From Hyphomicrobiales bacterium (lineage in GTDB: Bacteria; Pseudomonadota; Alphaproteobacteria; Rhizobiales; Rhizobiaceae): 64,000 bases of DNA. This document shows, in pieces, positions 55,395 through 64,000 of the stretch. Position 1 is the stretch's first letter. Each line of letters begins with the position of its first letter. Where the stretch lies: contig UCMT01000043.1 of assembly GCA_900473795.1 (NCBI GenBank), positions 1 to 64,000 of the forward strand, read 5' to 3'. The notes beneath the pieces are model-generated. The model made no database searches. It had not been told where the DNA came from and saw only the letters and a list, made by a program, of their open reading frames with translations. Both the position numbers and the translations under genes were made by a program.

Positions 55395-55994
55395 CCCGAG
55401 TTCGTGAAGAAGGGTTGAATAGAGATGAACTTCGTCGAGAAAACGATCTCGAGCCGGCATCAAGATGTCATCCATGGCGGGACGATAGCAGGCATTGGGA
55501 CCGCCGTAAGTGACGCATGCGGCAGTGCCCTTGATGAAGGTTTCAACGCTGTCAAGAAACGGAACCGGCGTCAAAGGCGTCGTCTCGACCGCACTATGGA
55601 TGCTCTCGGGCAGGTGGTCTATCTGCTCGATGTTGAAGACCGTATAGCCCTTGAGATAGGGGATTGCCCGGTCGACGTCGTCTTCCTGCTCTTTCGGTGT
55701 GAAGGTGCCGTACTTCACGACGAGGGTGCCTTTTTCGCCCTTTTTGACCTGGCCGCCATGATCTCGCGCTTGGCGATAGGTCATCCAGGTGTTTTCCTCG
55801 TAGCCGCACATCTGGCTGGAGACCCACAGCATCAGGACGTTGATGCCACGATAGGCTTCGCCGGTTGCGCGGCGGGGAATGATGGAGCCGCGGACGTTTC
55901 CGCGCCAGGGCCGGATCCAGGGCTTGGTGCCCGCTTCAAGCTGTTCAACGATCGTGTCGGTGATGCGCTGGTAGGTGTCCTTGATGTTCTGCAT
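55395..55994 (-). pseudogene. ardC: 5' part of split antirestriction gene ardC
   Basis: From ATG 55994 (AAGGAG upstream) the minus strand encodes MQNIKDTYQRITDTIVEQLE and the N-terminal ssDNA-binding domain (WIRPWRG, YRGINVLMLW, WMTYRQARDHGGQVKKGEKG). It then runs to the zincin motif HELGH, where the reading enters the inserted element. ArdC protects incoming plasmid DNA from restriction. The two fragments together would encode about 296 residues, a full-length ArdC. Confidence 0.9.
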
Positions 55995-56661
55995 TGCCGT
56001 CTCCTTCCGTTGGTTGACGGCAGAAAACGGAGATAGCCAACACGAGCTTATGCACCTGAAGGGCTGCAACGAAGTGGAGGACCGCGTAAGCGGTTGCATG
56101 AGGGAGAGGCTATCGCAGCCTGTCCGTCAAATCAGCCAACGCAAAGGGGAGGTGCAGAGCATTGGCGCCGTCCGCGCAAGAGACGCGACGGGCAGTTTGA
56201 AGCGGTTGCAGCGACAATTAACATCGAGCTCGTGCGCCGCGATTTCGCCCGTCCCACTATTTACTTCGACAGCGCTATCGGCCACCTATCCGCTTCCGCG
56301 GGCGGGCAGGATGCGCGCATTCTCGTCGTCTGTACCGATACGGGCCTTGACGAGGTGGCCAATCCTCTGGTGAGAAAGGGGATTCTGACCCGGTCGACGC
56401 AATTGCGGGCGCCAGGGCTAAACAAAACCTCGAAATCGGATATTTTGTCGCGGTGCGCGAGCATATTGGTTCCCTACCCTGCAAACGGAAGGGATGAGAA
56501 GGTTTCCATAAGGGACCATCGCCGTGGTTTTCGACGATAACGCTGTCGCAACCGCCTTAGATAAGCGTGAACATCGGTTGAAGACGTTCACTGACGAGCC
56601 CGTCTTAAGAGACCGTGTCCGGCGAGGTCGAAGGGTGGAAATGTGATCGCTCTTTTCCCGA
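55995..56661. other. 667-bp gap upstream of ardC without recognisable gene
   Basis: It holds the ardC promoter side and the 3' flank of the aldolase operon. Open frames on both strands (for example around 56094-56540) have no resemblance I can support, and no repeat stands out. Confidence 0.5.
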
Positions 56662-57363
56662 TCAGCGCCCAAGCGTGACCTTGATGCCAGCGAGGCCGTG
56701 ACGAAGGAACGGATCCGAGTGGATGTAGAAGAACTGCACGCCCTTTCCCAGCCAGTGCGGCAGCTCGTCGGCGGTCGCGAGCGTCCCGGCCACCTTCCCG
56801 GCTGCGCGAATCTTTTCGACGGCAAAGGCAACCTTCTCCACGACTTCCGCCGGGCGCGATTCGCCGAACGGCGGCGCCGGAGGAAAGCCCATGTTCTGGG
56901 AGAGGTCGCCGGGTCCGATGAAGAAGACGTCGATGCCCTCGACAGTGAGCATCTCGTCGAGATTGTCGATGGCCTCGAGTGTTTCGATCATGCTGATGAC
57001 GAGGCGGTTCTCGTAGTCCCGCGGCAGCGCGTAACGAACGGCCTCAACGATTGCGCGCGCCTGCTCGGCGGTGTCTACCATAGGCACCATCAGTCCGTCG
57101 GCTCCGGCGTTGAGATAGCGGATCAGTACCGGCCGTTCATGCGAATGAGGCCGGACGATCGCAGCGCCACCGGCGGAGCGGACGATCTGGGACGTCGTCC
57201 GCACATCCTCGAAGCTCCAGGTTCCATGCTCGCAATCGACGAAGATGGAGTCCGCTCCGAGTTCCACCAACCGTGCCGACAGTCCCGACGAGGCGTGGTG
57301 CGGTGTGAACATGGTTATGGGTTCGCCGGCCTGCAGCCGGGCGCGCAACTTGGCACCGTTCAT
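56662..57363 (-). CDS. HpcH/HpaI-family aldolase/lyase
   Basis: A 233-residue class II pyruvate aldolase-like protein. Metal and base residues show in DSIFVDCEHGTWSFEDV, VRPHSHERPVLIRYLNAGADGLMVPMVDTAEQA, with the metal-binding Glu in ISMIETLEAI and FIGPGDLSQNMG. It is slightly shorter than the usual ~250 residues. ATG 57363 aligns with family starts. It is the last gene of the HyuA-HyuB-SDR-aldolase run and probably cleaves a hydroxy-oxoacid formed upstream. Substrate unknown. Confidence 0.86.
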   Translation of the reverse strand: MNGAKLRARLQAGEPITMFTPHHASSGLSARLVELGADSIFVDCEHGTWSFEDVRTTSQIVRSAGGAAIVRPHSHERPVLIRYLNAGADGLMVPMVDTAEQARAIVEAVRYALPRDYENRLVISMIETLEAIDNLDEMLTVEGIDVFFIGPGDLSQNMGFPPAPPFGESRPAEVVEKVAFAVEKIRAAGKVAGTLATADELPHWLGKGVQFFYIHSDPFLRHGLAGIKVTLGR

Positions 57364-57373
57364 GATGCTCCTC

Positions 57374-58183
57374 CTACTGTTCTTTCTTTGGCAGGTCGGG
57401 CGTATTCGCCGGCGCTCCAACCCAGCGCGCGGTCTCGATGTCAGCCGAGGTGTCGCGCATGAATGTCGGGCAGATGTGGAGCTCGGGTATGACGGCTCCC
57501 TTCTGAAGACTGGCGCAGAGCGCGATCGCCCTTGCCACGTCATGCGGATCGAGCATCGCGGCGCGCTCGTTGTCCAAAGGAGGCCGTGCCCGGTTGTCCA
57601 TGATCGGCGTGTTCGTCTCTCCCGGCAGGATCGTGGTCGCGCGGATGCCCTGGTTGCGATAGGTGTTGTGAAGGAAGGTCATGAAGTTCTTCACGCCGGC
57701 CTTAGCTGCACCATAGGCTGCGCCGCCCAGGAGGTTCGGATTGAGCGCCGCAAGAGACGAGACGGTAATGATCGTCCCTTCCCCTTTAGCAATCATGTCA
57801 GGAAGGACCGCCTGGGTGAGATTGAAGCCCGCGGTCAGGTTGACGTTGACCGTCGAATTCCACTCGTCCTCGCTGAGGAACCGGGCATTCAGGACCTTGC
57901 TGGCACTCCCGGCGTTGTTGACCAATATGTCCACCGGCCCGACGCCATCGCGGATCCATTTCACGGTTGCGAAGATCTCGTCACGGGATTCTATGTTGAG
58001 TGCACGGACGAACGCGCTGCCGCCTCTCTTTTCGATCTTGGAGGCAACTTCACGCAGGGGTGTCAGTCGGCGGCCTGTGAGCACCACGCGTGCTCCCTCT
58101 TTGGCGAGGAGAAGTGCGGCCTCACGGCCGATACCCGTCCCCGCTCCGGTCACCAGCGCGACTTTTCCGTCCAGCAGTCCCAT
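57374..58183 (-). CDS. Short-chain dehydrogenase/reductase
   Basis: A 269-residue SDR with TGAGTGIG, NNAGSAS, TVSSLAALN and YGAAK. ATG 58183 is taken, preceded by GGAGGACGTG; a GTG just before it is possible. It lies 10 bp from both neighbours in a compact operon, so it likely oxidises or reduces an intermediate between the HyuAB hydrolase/carboxylase-like step and the aldolase. Confidence 0.87.
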   Translation of the reverse strand: MGLLDGKVALVTGAGTGIGREAALLLAKEGARVVLTGRRLTPLREVASKIEKRGGSAFVRALNIESRDEIFATVKWIRDGVGPVDILVNNAGSASKVLNARFLSEDEWNSTVNVNLTAGFNLTQAVLPDMIAKGEGTIITVSSLAALNPNLLGGAAYGAAKAGVKNFMTFLHNTYRNQGIRATTILPGETNTPIMDNRARPPLDNERAAMLDPHDVARAIALCASLQKGAVIPELHICPTFMRDTSADIETARWVGAPANTPDLPKKEQ

Positions 58184-58192
58184 CACGTCCTC

Positions 58193-59869
58193 CTATTCCG
58201 CCGCAACGGCCGGCATACCCTTGTAGCCATAGACAGTCTTCGCCGCCTTCGGCGTAATCAAGCCCTCGGCAAGATCCTGCTCGATGATCTCCACGGACCG
58301 TTCGCTTGCAGCGCCCCAACCGCCGCCGCCTGGCGTCTCCACCTCAAGGCGCTCGCCTGTCTTGAGGGTAACCTTTCCTTTCGGGAACTGGGGCTTGCCT
58401 TCCTTCATGACCTTGCCTGCGGTGCCATTCTGGCCCTCGACGACGCCGAAGCACGGGTGACGGACACGCTCTGAGGCAAGATAGATACTCATTGGAGCCT
58501 TGCCGAGATTACGAAGGACGACGCGCTGGCCAAGACCGCCGCGATGCTTTCCGGCACCGCCGGAGTCCGCGATCAGTTCCTTGCGTTCCGTCAGCACGGG
58601 AACGGCGATTTCGAACATCTCGATGGCCGTCACCTTGCAGTTGGACGGGAAGCTCAAGGTGTCGAGACCATCGAATTCGGCGCGTGCGCCCTGCCCGCCA
58701 TGAAAGTTCTGGACGGAGCCATACTGCGTGCCGTCGTCGCGCTGGCCGACGCAGTTGGCGGCCCAGATCGGCGCGCCGCCGCTGTCGCCCATGACTTTGT
58801 TCGGAACGACCCCTTCCAGCGCCCTGAAGATCAGCGACGGGATGACGTGCCCGATCAGGTTTCGGGAATTCCCCGCCGTCCACGGCTGTGGATTGAGGAT
58901 GCTTCCAAGCGGGGCTTCGTCCGTGATCGGCACGATGCAGCCTTCATTGTTCGGTGTTTCCGGGTCGAGCAGGCACTTCAAAGCGTAGACCGAATGGGCG
59001 TAGCGGTAGTTCGTGCGGCAATTGATCGAGTGCAGCACCTGGTCGGAGGTACCAGTGTAGTCGACATGGATGGAGTCGTCCTTGACGATGACGCTCGCCT
59101 TCAGCTTCACGTCGACGTCGTAGCCGTCGAGAAGAACCTCGGCGCTGTAGGTGCCGTTCGGCCATTCCCGGATTGCCTTGCGGGTCTGCGCTTCCGAGCG
59201 CGAGTGGATGGCGTCGGCAAGTCCGTCGACGTCGTCCAGGCCATACTCATCGAGGAACTTCAGCAGTTCGCGGCCCATCACGTTATTGGCGGCGATCATC
59301 GATTCCAGATCCCCCTGGACTTCGGTTGGCAAACGCACGGAGGCGGCGATGATGTCGAATACGTCCTGGTTGGGAACGCCAGCCTTCAGCAGCTTCACGA
59401 TCGGAAACCGGATGCCTTCCTCGAAGATGTCGCTTGCCTCGGAGTGCAGCGGAGCACCGCCGATGTCCGGAAGATGGGCGATGGAACCCGCATAGGCGAC
59501 GACCTTGCCGTTCTTGAAGATCGGCGTGATCATCGTGACGTCAGGCAGGTGCCCCGTGCCGATCTCGGGATCGTTGGTGGCGAGGACGTCACCGTCCTGA
59601 AGAGTTTCAACCGGGAACTTCGGCAGGAAATACTTCTGAGCGGCGGCCGGGAGCGACGTGATAAAGACGGGGATTGACCAGGTGCACTGGGCAAGCGCAC
59701 GACCGCGACTATCCAGAAGAACGGTGACGTAGTCGTGGTTCTCGCGGACGATCGGCGAGAATGCCGTCTTGCCGAGAACGTTGTCTGCCTGATCTGCGAT
59801 GAAGATCAGGCGGTTCCACATCACTTGCAGATTGATCGGGTCGTTGAAATCGGTGGCGGGCTTCGACAT
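58193..59869 (-). CDS. hyuB: Hydantoinase/oxoprolinase B-type subunit
   Basis: A 558-residue HyuB-family protein with the N-terminal block DPINLQVMWNRLIFIADQAD and QCTWSIPVFITSLP. The nucleotide/metal region ATNDPEIGTGHLPDVTMITP and the glycine-rich tail TPGGGGWG complete the family signature. HyuB works with HyuA in ATP-dependent cleavage of hydantoins or 5-oxoproline-type lactams; some family pairs are acetone-carboxylase-like. It is 10 bp behind hyuA. Substrate not assignable, though a cyclic imide or lactam would fit. Confidence 0.9.
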   Translation of the reverse strand: MSKPATDFNDPINLQVMWNRLIFIADQADNVLGKTAFSPIVRENHDYVTVLLDSRGRALAQCTWSIPVFITSLPAAAQKYFLPKFPVETLQDGDVLATNDPEIGTGHLPDVTMITPIFKNGKVVAYAGSIAHLPDIGGAPLHSEASDIFEEGIRFPIVKLLKAGVPNQDVFDIIAASVRLPTEVQGDLESMIAANNVMGRELLKFLDEYGLDDVDGLADAIHSRSEAQTRKAIREWPNGTYSAEVLLDGYDVDVKLKASVIVKDDSIHVDYTGTSDQVLHSINCRTNYRYAHSVYALKCLLDPETPNNEGCIVPITDEAPLGSILNPQPWTAGNSRNLIGHVIPSLIFRALEGVVPNKVMGDSGGAPIWAANCVGQRDDGTQYGSVQNFHGGQGARAEFDGLDTLSFPSNCKVTAIEMFEIAVPVLTERKELIADSGGAGKHRGGLGQRVVLRNLGKAPMSIYLASERVRHPCFGVVEGQNGTAGKVMKEGKPQFPKGKVTLKTGERLEVETPGGGGWGAASERSVEIIEQDLAEGLITPKAAKTVYGYKGMPAVAAE

Positions 59870-59879
59870 CGTATTCCCC

Positions 59880-61943
59880 TTACAGAATGTTGATCACGAG
59901 ATTGCCGTTGGCATCGACATGGAAGACGCCGCTGGGGCCGACCACTGCCGTCGACTCGCGCTGTTCGACGATCGCGGGGCCTTTGATCTCTTGGTTGACG
60001 GGGAGCTTGTAATGATCATAGACCGCCGTCTCCGTGTAGGTTCCAAGCTCCTGGAAGTAGACCTGGCGGCTTCCCTTCCTGGCATCGGAGACCTCAGTCT
60101 CGTGTGGTCGCGTGACCTGATCCTTCTCGCCGCTTGCGCGCAACCGCCAGGTGATGACCTCGACGGAAGCCGCGACCGTGCGGCCGAACAGCTCGCGGTA
60201 GAGCTTGTAGAAGTTCTCGAGAAGCTGCTTCAGGAACGCCTCCTTCGGCAGGTTGCGATCTGGAAGTGCTACCGTGATTTCATGGCCTTGGCCGACGTGG
60301 CGCATGTCGACGGTGTAGCGATTGGTGATGGTTTCCTTGGCAATGCCGGCGGCGGACACCACTTCAGCTCCCTGTACGGCTAGGTCGTCGAGGAGAAGGT
60401 TCATGCCGTCGACATCCCAGGCGTCGACCGCCATCGGGTGGCTTGCAGACAGATCGACCGCGACCGGAGCGATCAAAAGGCCGATCGCCGACGTCACGCC
60501 CGCGCCGGTCGGGCAGATGACCCGCTTGATGCCGAGCTTGCGGGCAATGCCGTAGGCGTGCACGGGGCCTGCTCCGCCGAAAGCGACCATCGGCAGGGAT
60601 CGTGGATCCACGCCTAGGTCCGTGGCATGCATCGCCGCGGCCTTGCTCATGGATTCGTTGACAAGGTCGTGGATGCCCCAGGCGCAGCGATCGATACTGA
60701 CGTCCAGCGAGCCGGCAAGTTTGGTCATCGCTTCGCGGGCCGCATCCTTCGATACCTTGAAGGACCCACCGACGAACGACTCGGTTCCCATGTAGCCGAG
60801 CAGAATGTCGGCGTCCGTGACGGTCGGCTCGGTGCCGCCGCGTTGGTAGGCGGCGGGTCCCGGAAGCGCACCGGCGGACCGAGGACCGACGTCGAGCAGG
60901 CCGAGCGGGTTCCTGGCGGCGATGGAGCCGCCGCCGGCACCGATCTCGATCATCTGGATGGACTGTATCTTCAAGGGGAAGCCGGATCCCTTGCGGAAGC
61001 GCTGATAGTGAGCGACTTCGAGGTCGGTTCCGACCGTCGGCTCGCCATTCGGGATCAGGCAGAGTTTCGCCGTCGTGCCGCCCATATCGAACGAGAGCAC
61101 ACTCCCCTCGCCTGCAATGCGGCCGAACTCGGCGGCAGCGACCGCGCCCGCAGCCGGACCGGACTCGATGAGGCGAACCGGTAACTCGGCAGCGCGGCGG
61201 CTCGGAACGAGACCGCCGGAGGACGTCATCCAGAGAACCTGGCGGTCGATGCCCTTCTTGGCGAACTCGCGCTGGAGGTGAGCGACGTGTCCGGCCATCT
61301 GCGGCCGGGTATAGGCATTCACGACGGTCGTCGAGGCGCGGTCGAACTCGCGCATTTCGGGGCAGACATCCGACGAAAGCGACACGAAGATGTCCGGATA
61401 TTCGTCACGCAGCAGAGCGGCGACGCGCTGCTCGTGCTGCGGATATTTGTAGGCGTGGAGCAGGCAGACCGCGACCGAACGGATGCCTTTCTCCTTGAGA
61501 CGTCCGGCGATCTCGCGAACGGTCTCTTCCTTGAGCTCCGTCATCACCGAGCCATCGGCAGCGATGCGTTCGGGCGCACCGTAACTGTTGGCGCGCGTCA
61601 CAAGTGGATCGGGATATTTGATATTGAGATCGTAGAGGTCGTAGCGGCCTTCGTTGCGGATCCGCAGCATGTCCTGGAAGCCGTCGGTCGTCACAAAGCC
61701 TGTCTCAACGCCCTTGCGTTCGAGGACGGCATTGGTGACCACGGTGGTCGCCCCGAGGACCTGCAGGTTCTCAATAGTGATCGCGCCGGAAAACTGCTCC
61801 AGAAGCTCGGAAACGCCCTGCACGACCGCCTCGGCCGGATTCTTCGGTGTGCTCAGCACCTTGTGGAGATGAAGCGCGCCGTTGTCATCCAGAAGAGCGA
61901 AGTCGGTAAAGGTACCGCCGGTGTCGAAAGCCAGTTTTGCCAT
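59880..61943 (-). CDS. hyuA: Hydantoinase/oxoprolinase A-type subunit
   Basis: A 687-residue HyuA-family ATPase with the phosphate-binding N terminus FDTGGTFTDFALLDD. The central block FDMGGTTAKLCLI and VAFGGAGPVHAYGIARKLG belong to the actin-like ATPase core. Length is typical. It is the first gene of the operon hyuA-hyuB-SDR-HpcH, with a LysR gene upstream in the same direction across a 152-bp gap. Confidence 0.91.
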   Translation of the reverse strand: MAKLAFDTGGTFTDFALLDDNGALHLHKVLSTPKNPAEAVVQGVSELLEQFSGAITIENLQVLGATTVVTNAVLERKGVETGFVTTDGFQDMLRIRNEGRYDLYDLNIKYPDPLVTRANSYGAPERIAADGSVMTELKEETVREIAGRLKEKGIRSVAVCLLHAYKYPQHEQRVAALLRDEYPDIFVSLSSDVCPEMREFDRASTTVVNAYTRPQMAGHVAHLQREFAKKGIDRQVLWMTSSGGLVPSRRAAELPVRLIESGPAAGAVAAAEFGRIAGEGSVLSFDMGGTTAKLCLIPNGEPTVGTDLEVAHYQRFRKGSGFPLKIQSIQMIEIGAGGGSIAARNPLGLLDVGPRSAGALPGPAAYQRGGTEPTVTDADILLGYMGTESFVGGSFKVSKDAAREAMTKLAGSLDVSIDRCAWGIHDLVNESMSKAAAMHATDLGVDPRSLPMVAFGGAGPVHAYGIARKLGIKRVICPTGAGVTSAIGLLIAPVAVDLSASHPMAVDAWDVDGMNLLLDDLAVQGAEVVSAAGIAKETITNRYTVDMRHVGQGHEITVALPDRNLPKEAFLKQLLENFYKLYRELFGRTVAASVEVITWRLRASGEKDQVTRPHETEVSDARKGSRQVYFQELGTYTETAVYDHYKLPVNQEIKGPAIVEQRESTAVVGPSGVFHVDANGNLVINIL

Positions 61944-62095
61944 GTTTCCCTCGAAACGACTGCACGGCGCGAAAACGCCGCTGTGGTCGGATCCGCTCTG
62001 CCGAACCCGTTGTCTGAGAGGAGGTTAGGTGAACCAGCCACGCGTTGGCCAACACAACTACAGTCTGCCGCCATAGGCTTTGCTTATGGCAGACA

Positions 62096-63034
62096 TCAGG
62101 CTGGACGGATGCCCTGGTGATGGCTGGTCATCAGCTTGCCGACAATGTCGAGAAGCACGGAACGCGCGGCGAGTGCGGGCTCCGAAAGAGGGAGATGGTC
62201 CGACACGCAGAGCGAGACGGTCGCGTCGATGACGGGCTTCGTCAGCGCCCTCACCTGCGCGCCCGCAAAACCCGACGTCTCCGTCACCACGGAAGCCGGG
62301 AGTATGGTCGAGCCAAGCCCATCCAGGACCGCCGCTCCGAGCGCCGGAACGGACTCGATCTCCGAGACAACGTCCGGAACGGCCCTCGCCCTGGCGAGGG
62401 CTTCGTCGATCAGGCGGCGTAAAAGGTGGCCTTTGCTGGGAAGCAGCAATGGTAGCTCGTTCAGCTCCGAGATCGGAAGCGGCACCGTAGAGTCGCCCGG
62501 CAACTCCATGCCGGGCGGCGAGACGAGGAACATCTCCTCCCGAAACAGCGGCTGCAGCGTTACGCCCTTGATGGGATCGGCCGCGTAGATCAGCGCCATG
62601 TCCATTTTCCCCGTCATGATCAGTTCGCTGAGGATGTGACCAAAGCTGTCGTTGATATGGACGACGATATTGGGATGCTTCGCCTTCATCTCCTTGAGCA
62701 GCGGCAGCGAGAGCGCACTGGACGTCGAATAGGTCGCCAGCCCGATGGAAACACGACCAGCGACCGACCTTGCCGACTGGTTGATGTCAATCTGCGCCTG
62801 ATCGATCTGCTTGAGCATCAACTGAGCGTGGCGATAAAGGATGAGCCCGGCCTCGGTCGGCGTGATGCCGACGTTGCTGCGGATCAGGAGCTTGTGCTTG
62901 AAGTGCGCCTCAAGGGCGGCGATCTGCTGCGACAGCGCTGGCTGGGCGGTCCGCAAGATCGCTGCGGCGCGCGACACGCTGCCCGTATCGACGATCTTGA
63001 CGAAGCTTCTCAGTTTTCTGAAATCGACGCTCAT
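62096..63034 (-). CDS. LysR-family regulator (Nac/Cbl-like)
   Basis: A 312-residue LysR protein beginning FRKLRSFVKIVDTGSVSRAA, then TAQPALSQQIAALEAHF, which is close to the nitrogen assimilation control (Nac) group. A full effector domain follows. It is upstream of hyuA in the same direction and downstream of the aminotransferase gene by 75 bp. It is probably the regulator of the hyuA operon. Confidence 0.87.
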   Translation of the reverse strand: MSVDFRKLRSFVKIVDTGSVSRAAAILRTAQPALSQQIAALEAHFKHKLLIRSNVGITPTEAGLILYRHAQLMLKQIDQAQIDINQSARSVAGRVSIGLATYSTSSALSLPLLKEMKAKHPNIVVHINDSFGHILSELIMTGKMDMALIYAADPIKGVTLQPLFREEMFLVSPPGMELPGDSTVPLPISELNELPLLLPSKGHLLRRLIDEALARARAVPDVVSEIESVPALGAAVLDGLGSTILPASVVTETSGFAGAQVRALTKPVIDATVSLCVSDHLPLSEPALAARSVLLDIVGKLMTSHHQGIRPA

Positions 63035-63109
63035 GGTTCCCGACTTTGTTTCGTGAACCTAAGGCCTGGAGCAGGAGCGGCGCAAGCCCCTCCTGCGGGA
63101 CACCTGACT

Positions 63110-64000
63110 TCAGCGAAGGGCAGCCACGGCGCTTTCAATGCGATCGCAGGCAGCCTTGATGGCTTCCATCGACGTGGCGATGGACAGGCGGAAATATGGC
63201 GAGAGGCCGTAGGCTGCACCCTGGAGCGCGGCGACACCGACACCGTCAAGCAGGTAGAGAACAAAATCGAGATCCGTCTCGATCGCCTTGCCCTCCGTGG
63301 TCTTCTTGCCAATGACTCCGGCGCAGTTCGGAAACAGGTAGAAGGCTCCGTCCGGAACCAGACACGACAGGCCGGGAACGGCGTTCAGCCGGGCGCAGGC
63401 GTAGTCGCGACGCTCCTTGTAAACCTCTACGCTTTCGGTCACGAACGACTGGTCCGATGTCAGCGCATGAGCGGCGGCGGCCTGGCTGATCGACGACGGG
63501 CAGGACGACATCTGCGATTGTAGCTTGTTGATCGCAGCGACCAGCGATGCAGGGCCGACGGCATAGCCGATGCGCCATCCGGTCATCGCATAGGACTTGG
63601 AGACGCCATTCGTCAGCAGCACACGATCCTTCAGTTCCGGCACCGCAGCAACAAGAGTCGTCATTGGTTCGTCCCGGAACCAGACCTGGTCGTAGATATC
63701 GTCGGAAAGAACGAAGACGTGCGGGTGGCGCAAAAGGACCTTTCCGAGAGCCTCGAGCTCACTGCGGCTGTACGCCGCGCCGGTCGGATTCGAGGGGGCG
63801 TTCAGGATCAGCCAGAGGGTTTTCGGCGTAATCGCAGCCTCAAGCGCCTCCGGGGTGAGCTTGAAACCCTGTTCCTGCGGGCATTGGACGATCACAGGCT
63901 TGCCTTCGTTGGCAAGGACCATGTCCGGATACGAGACCCAGTAGGGAGCCGGAATGATGACCTCGGCATCGTTCTCGACGCTCGCCATCAGCGCAAGAAA
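63110..64000 (-). CDS. Class I aminotransferase, C-terminal part (cut by window edge)
   Basis: About 297 codons are present; the frame stays open to the window end, so the N terminus lies outside. Visible are IIPAPYWVSYPDMV, NAPSNPTGAAYS, LSDDIYDQVWF and the PLP-lysine region GVSKSYAMTGWRIGYAVG, all typical of aspartate aminotransferases. It may transaminate a product of the hyuA operon, but family members are too general to assign. It reads into the LysR gene direction and is probably upstream of it on one transcript. Confidence 0.87.
   Translation of the reverse strand, partial: FLALMASVENDAEVIIPAPYWVSYPDMVLANEGKPVIVQCPQEQGFKLTPEALEAAITPKTLWLILNAPSNPTGAAYSRSELEALGKVLLRHPHVFVLSDDIYDQVWFRDEPMTTLVAAVPELKDRVLLTNGVSKSYAMTGWRIGYAVGPASLVAAINKLQSQMSSCPSSISQAAAAHALTSDQSFVTESVEVYKERRDYACARLNAVPGLSCLVPDGAFYLFPNCAGVIGKKTTEGKAIETDLDFVLYLLDGVGVAALQGAAYGLSPYFRLSIATSMEAIKAACDRIESAVAALR

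Noticed and set aside
58193-61943. HyuAB pair considered as acetone carboxylase
   Set aside because: No acetone-carboxylase gamma-type small subunit gene is adjacent, and the operon partners are an SDR and an HpcH aldolase.

Overview
The window reads as a catabolic and mobile-element-rich stretch of an alphaproteobacterial genome, most likely a Rhizobiales (Rhizobium/Sinorhizobium type) megaplasmid or accessory replicon. Reasons: high GC with rhizobial-style start sites, a DUF982 protein, RIT-like and IS1111-type mobile elements, ardC, many LysR/GntR/GlxA-type regulators, and several ABC uptake and catabolic operons for quaternary ammonium compounds. This taxonomic placement is inference.

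Layout. (1) 1-12.9 kb: an N-methyl amine demethylation block. A minus-strand run holds an old-yellow-enzyme/TMADH-type demethylase, a cupin with DMSP-lyase (DddQ-like) metal ligands, and the first codons of electron-transfer flavoprotein beta. The divergent plus strand holds a TetR regulator, a ProC-like reductase, a betaine ABC transporter (binding protein, permease, ATPase), a second TMADH-type flavoprotein, an alpha/beta hydrolase and a glutathione-independent formaldehyde dehydrogenase. (2) 13-19.9 kb: an Ldh_2-type reductase, two enolase-superfamily enzymes (one an HpbD-type betaine epimerase), an MDR oxidoreductase and a LysR regulator, interspersed with decayed gene fragments. (3) 19.9-22.5 kb: an IS3-family element interrupted by an IS110/IS1111-type element whose transposase carries a premature TGA. 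(4) 22.6-45.1 kb: the core of a (hydroxy)proline-betaine type pathway. It has a Rieske demethylase with its reductase, two DapA-like deaminases/lyases, two paralogous FAD amine oxidases, an aldehyde dehydrogenase, a second betaine ABC transporter, two FCD-type GntR regulators, two GbdR/GlxA-type regulators, an MttB-like methyltransferase and a second HpbD-type epimerase. (5) 45.6-51.5 kb: two large chemoreceptors and a DUF982 protein. (6) 51.7-56 kb: an ardC gene split by a 3.4-kb element with 95-bp inverted-repeat arms, carrying the 3' part of a tyrosine recombinase plus a secreted hydrolase and a membrane-bound AraC regulator. (7) 56.6-64 kb: HpcH/HpaI aldolase, SDR, HyuB, HyuA, LysR and an aminotransferase cut by the window edge.

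How it fits together (inference from family knowledge): a betaine such as (4-hydroxy)proline betaine is imported by the ABC systems, epimerised by HpbD-type enzymes and N-demethylated by the Rieske, TMADH-like or MttB-like enzymes. FdhA detoxifies the formaldehyde and ETF takes flavin electrons. The resulting (hydroxy)-D-proline is then oxidised by the FAD enzymes, deaminated by the DapA-like enzymes and converted by the aldehyde dehydrogenase to a central 2-oxoacid. A repeated TGTAGAC-N4-TGTAGAC-like motif lies upstream of three of these transcription units and suggests one shared GntR-type regulon. The many decayed duplicates (Ldh_2, SDR, HpbD, enolase-family, MDR) show that the locus grew by duplication or acquisition and is being pruned.
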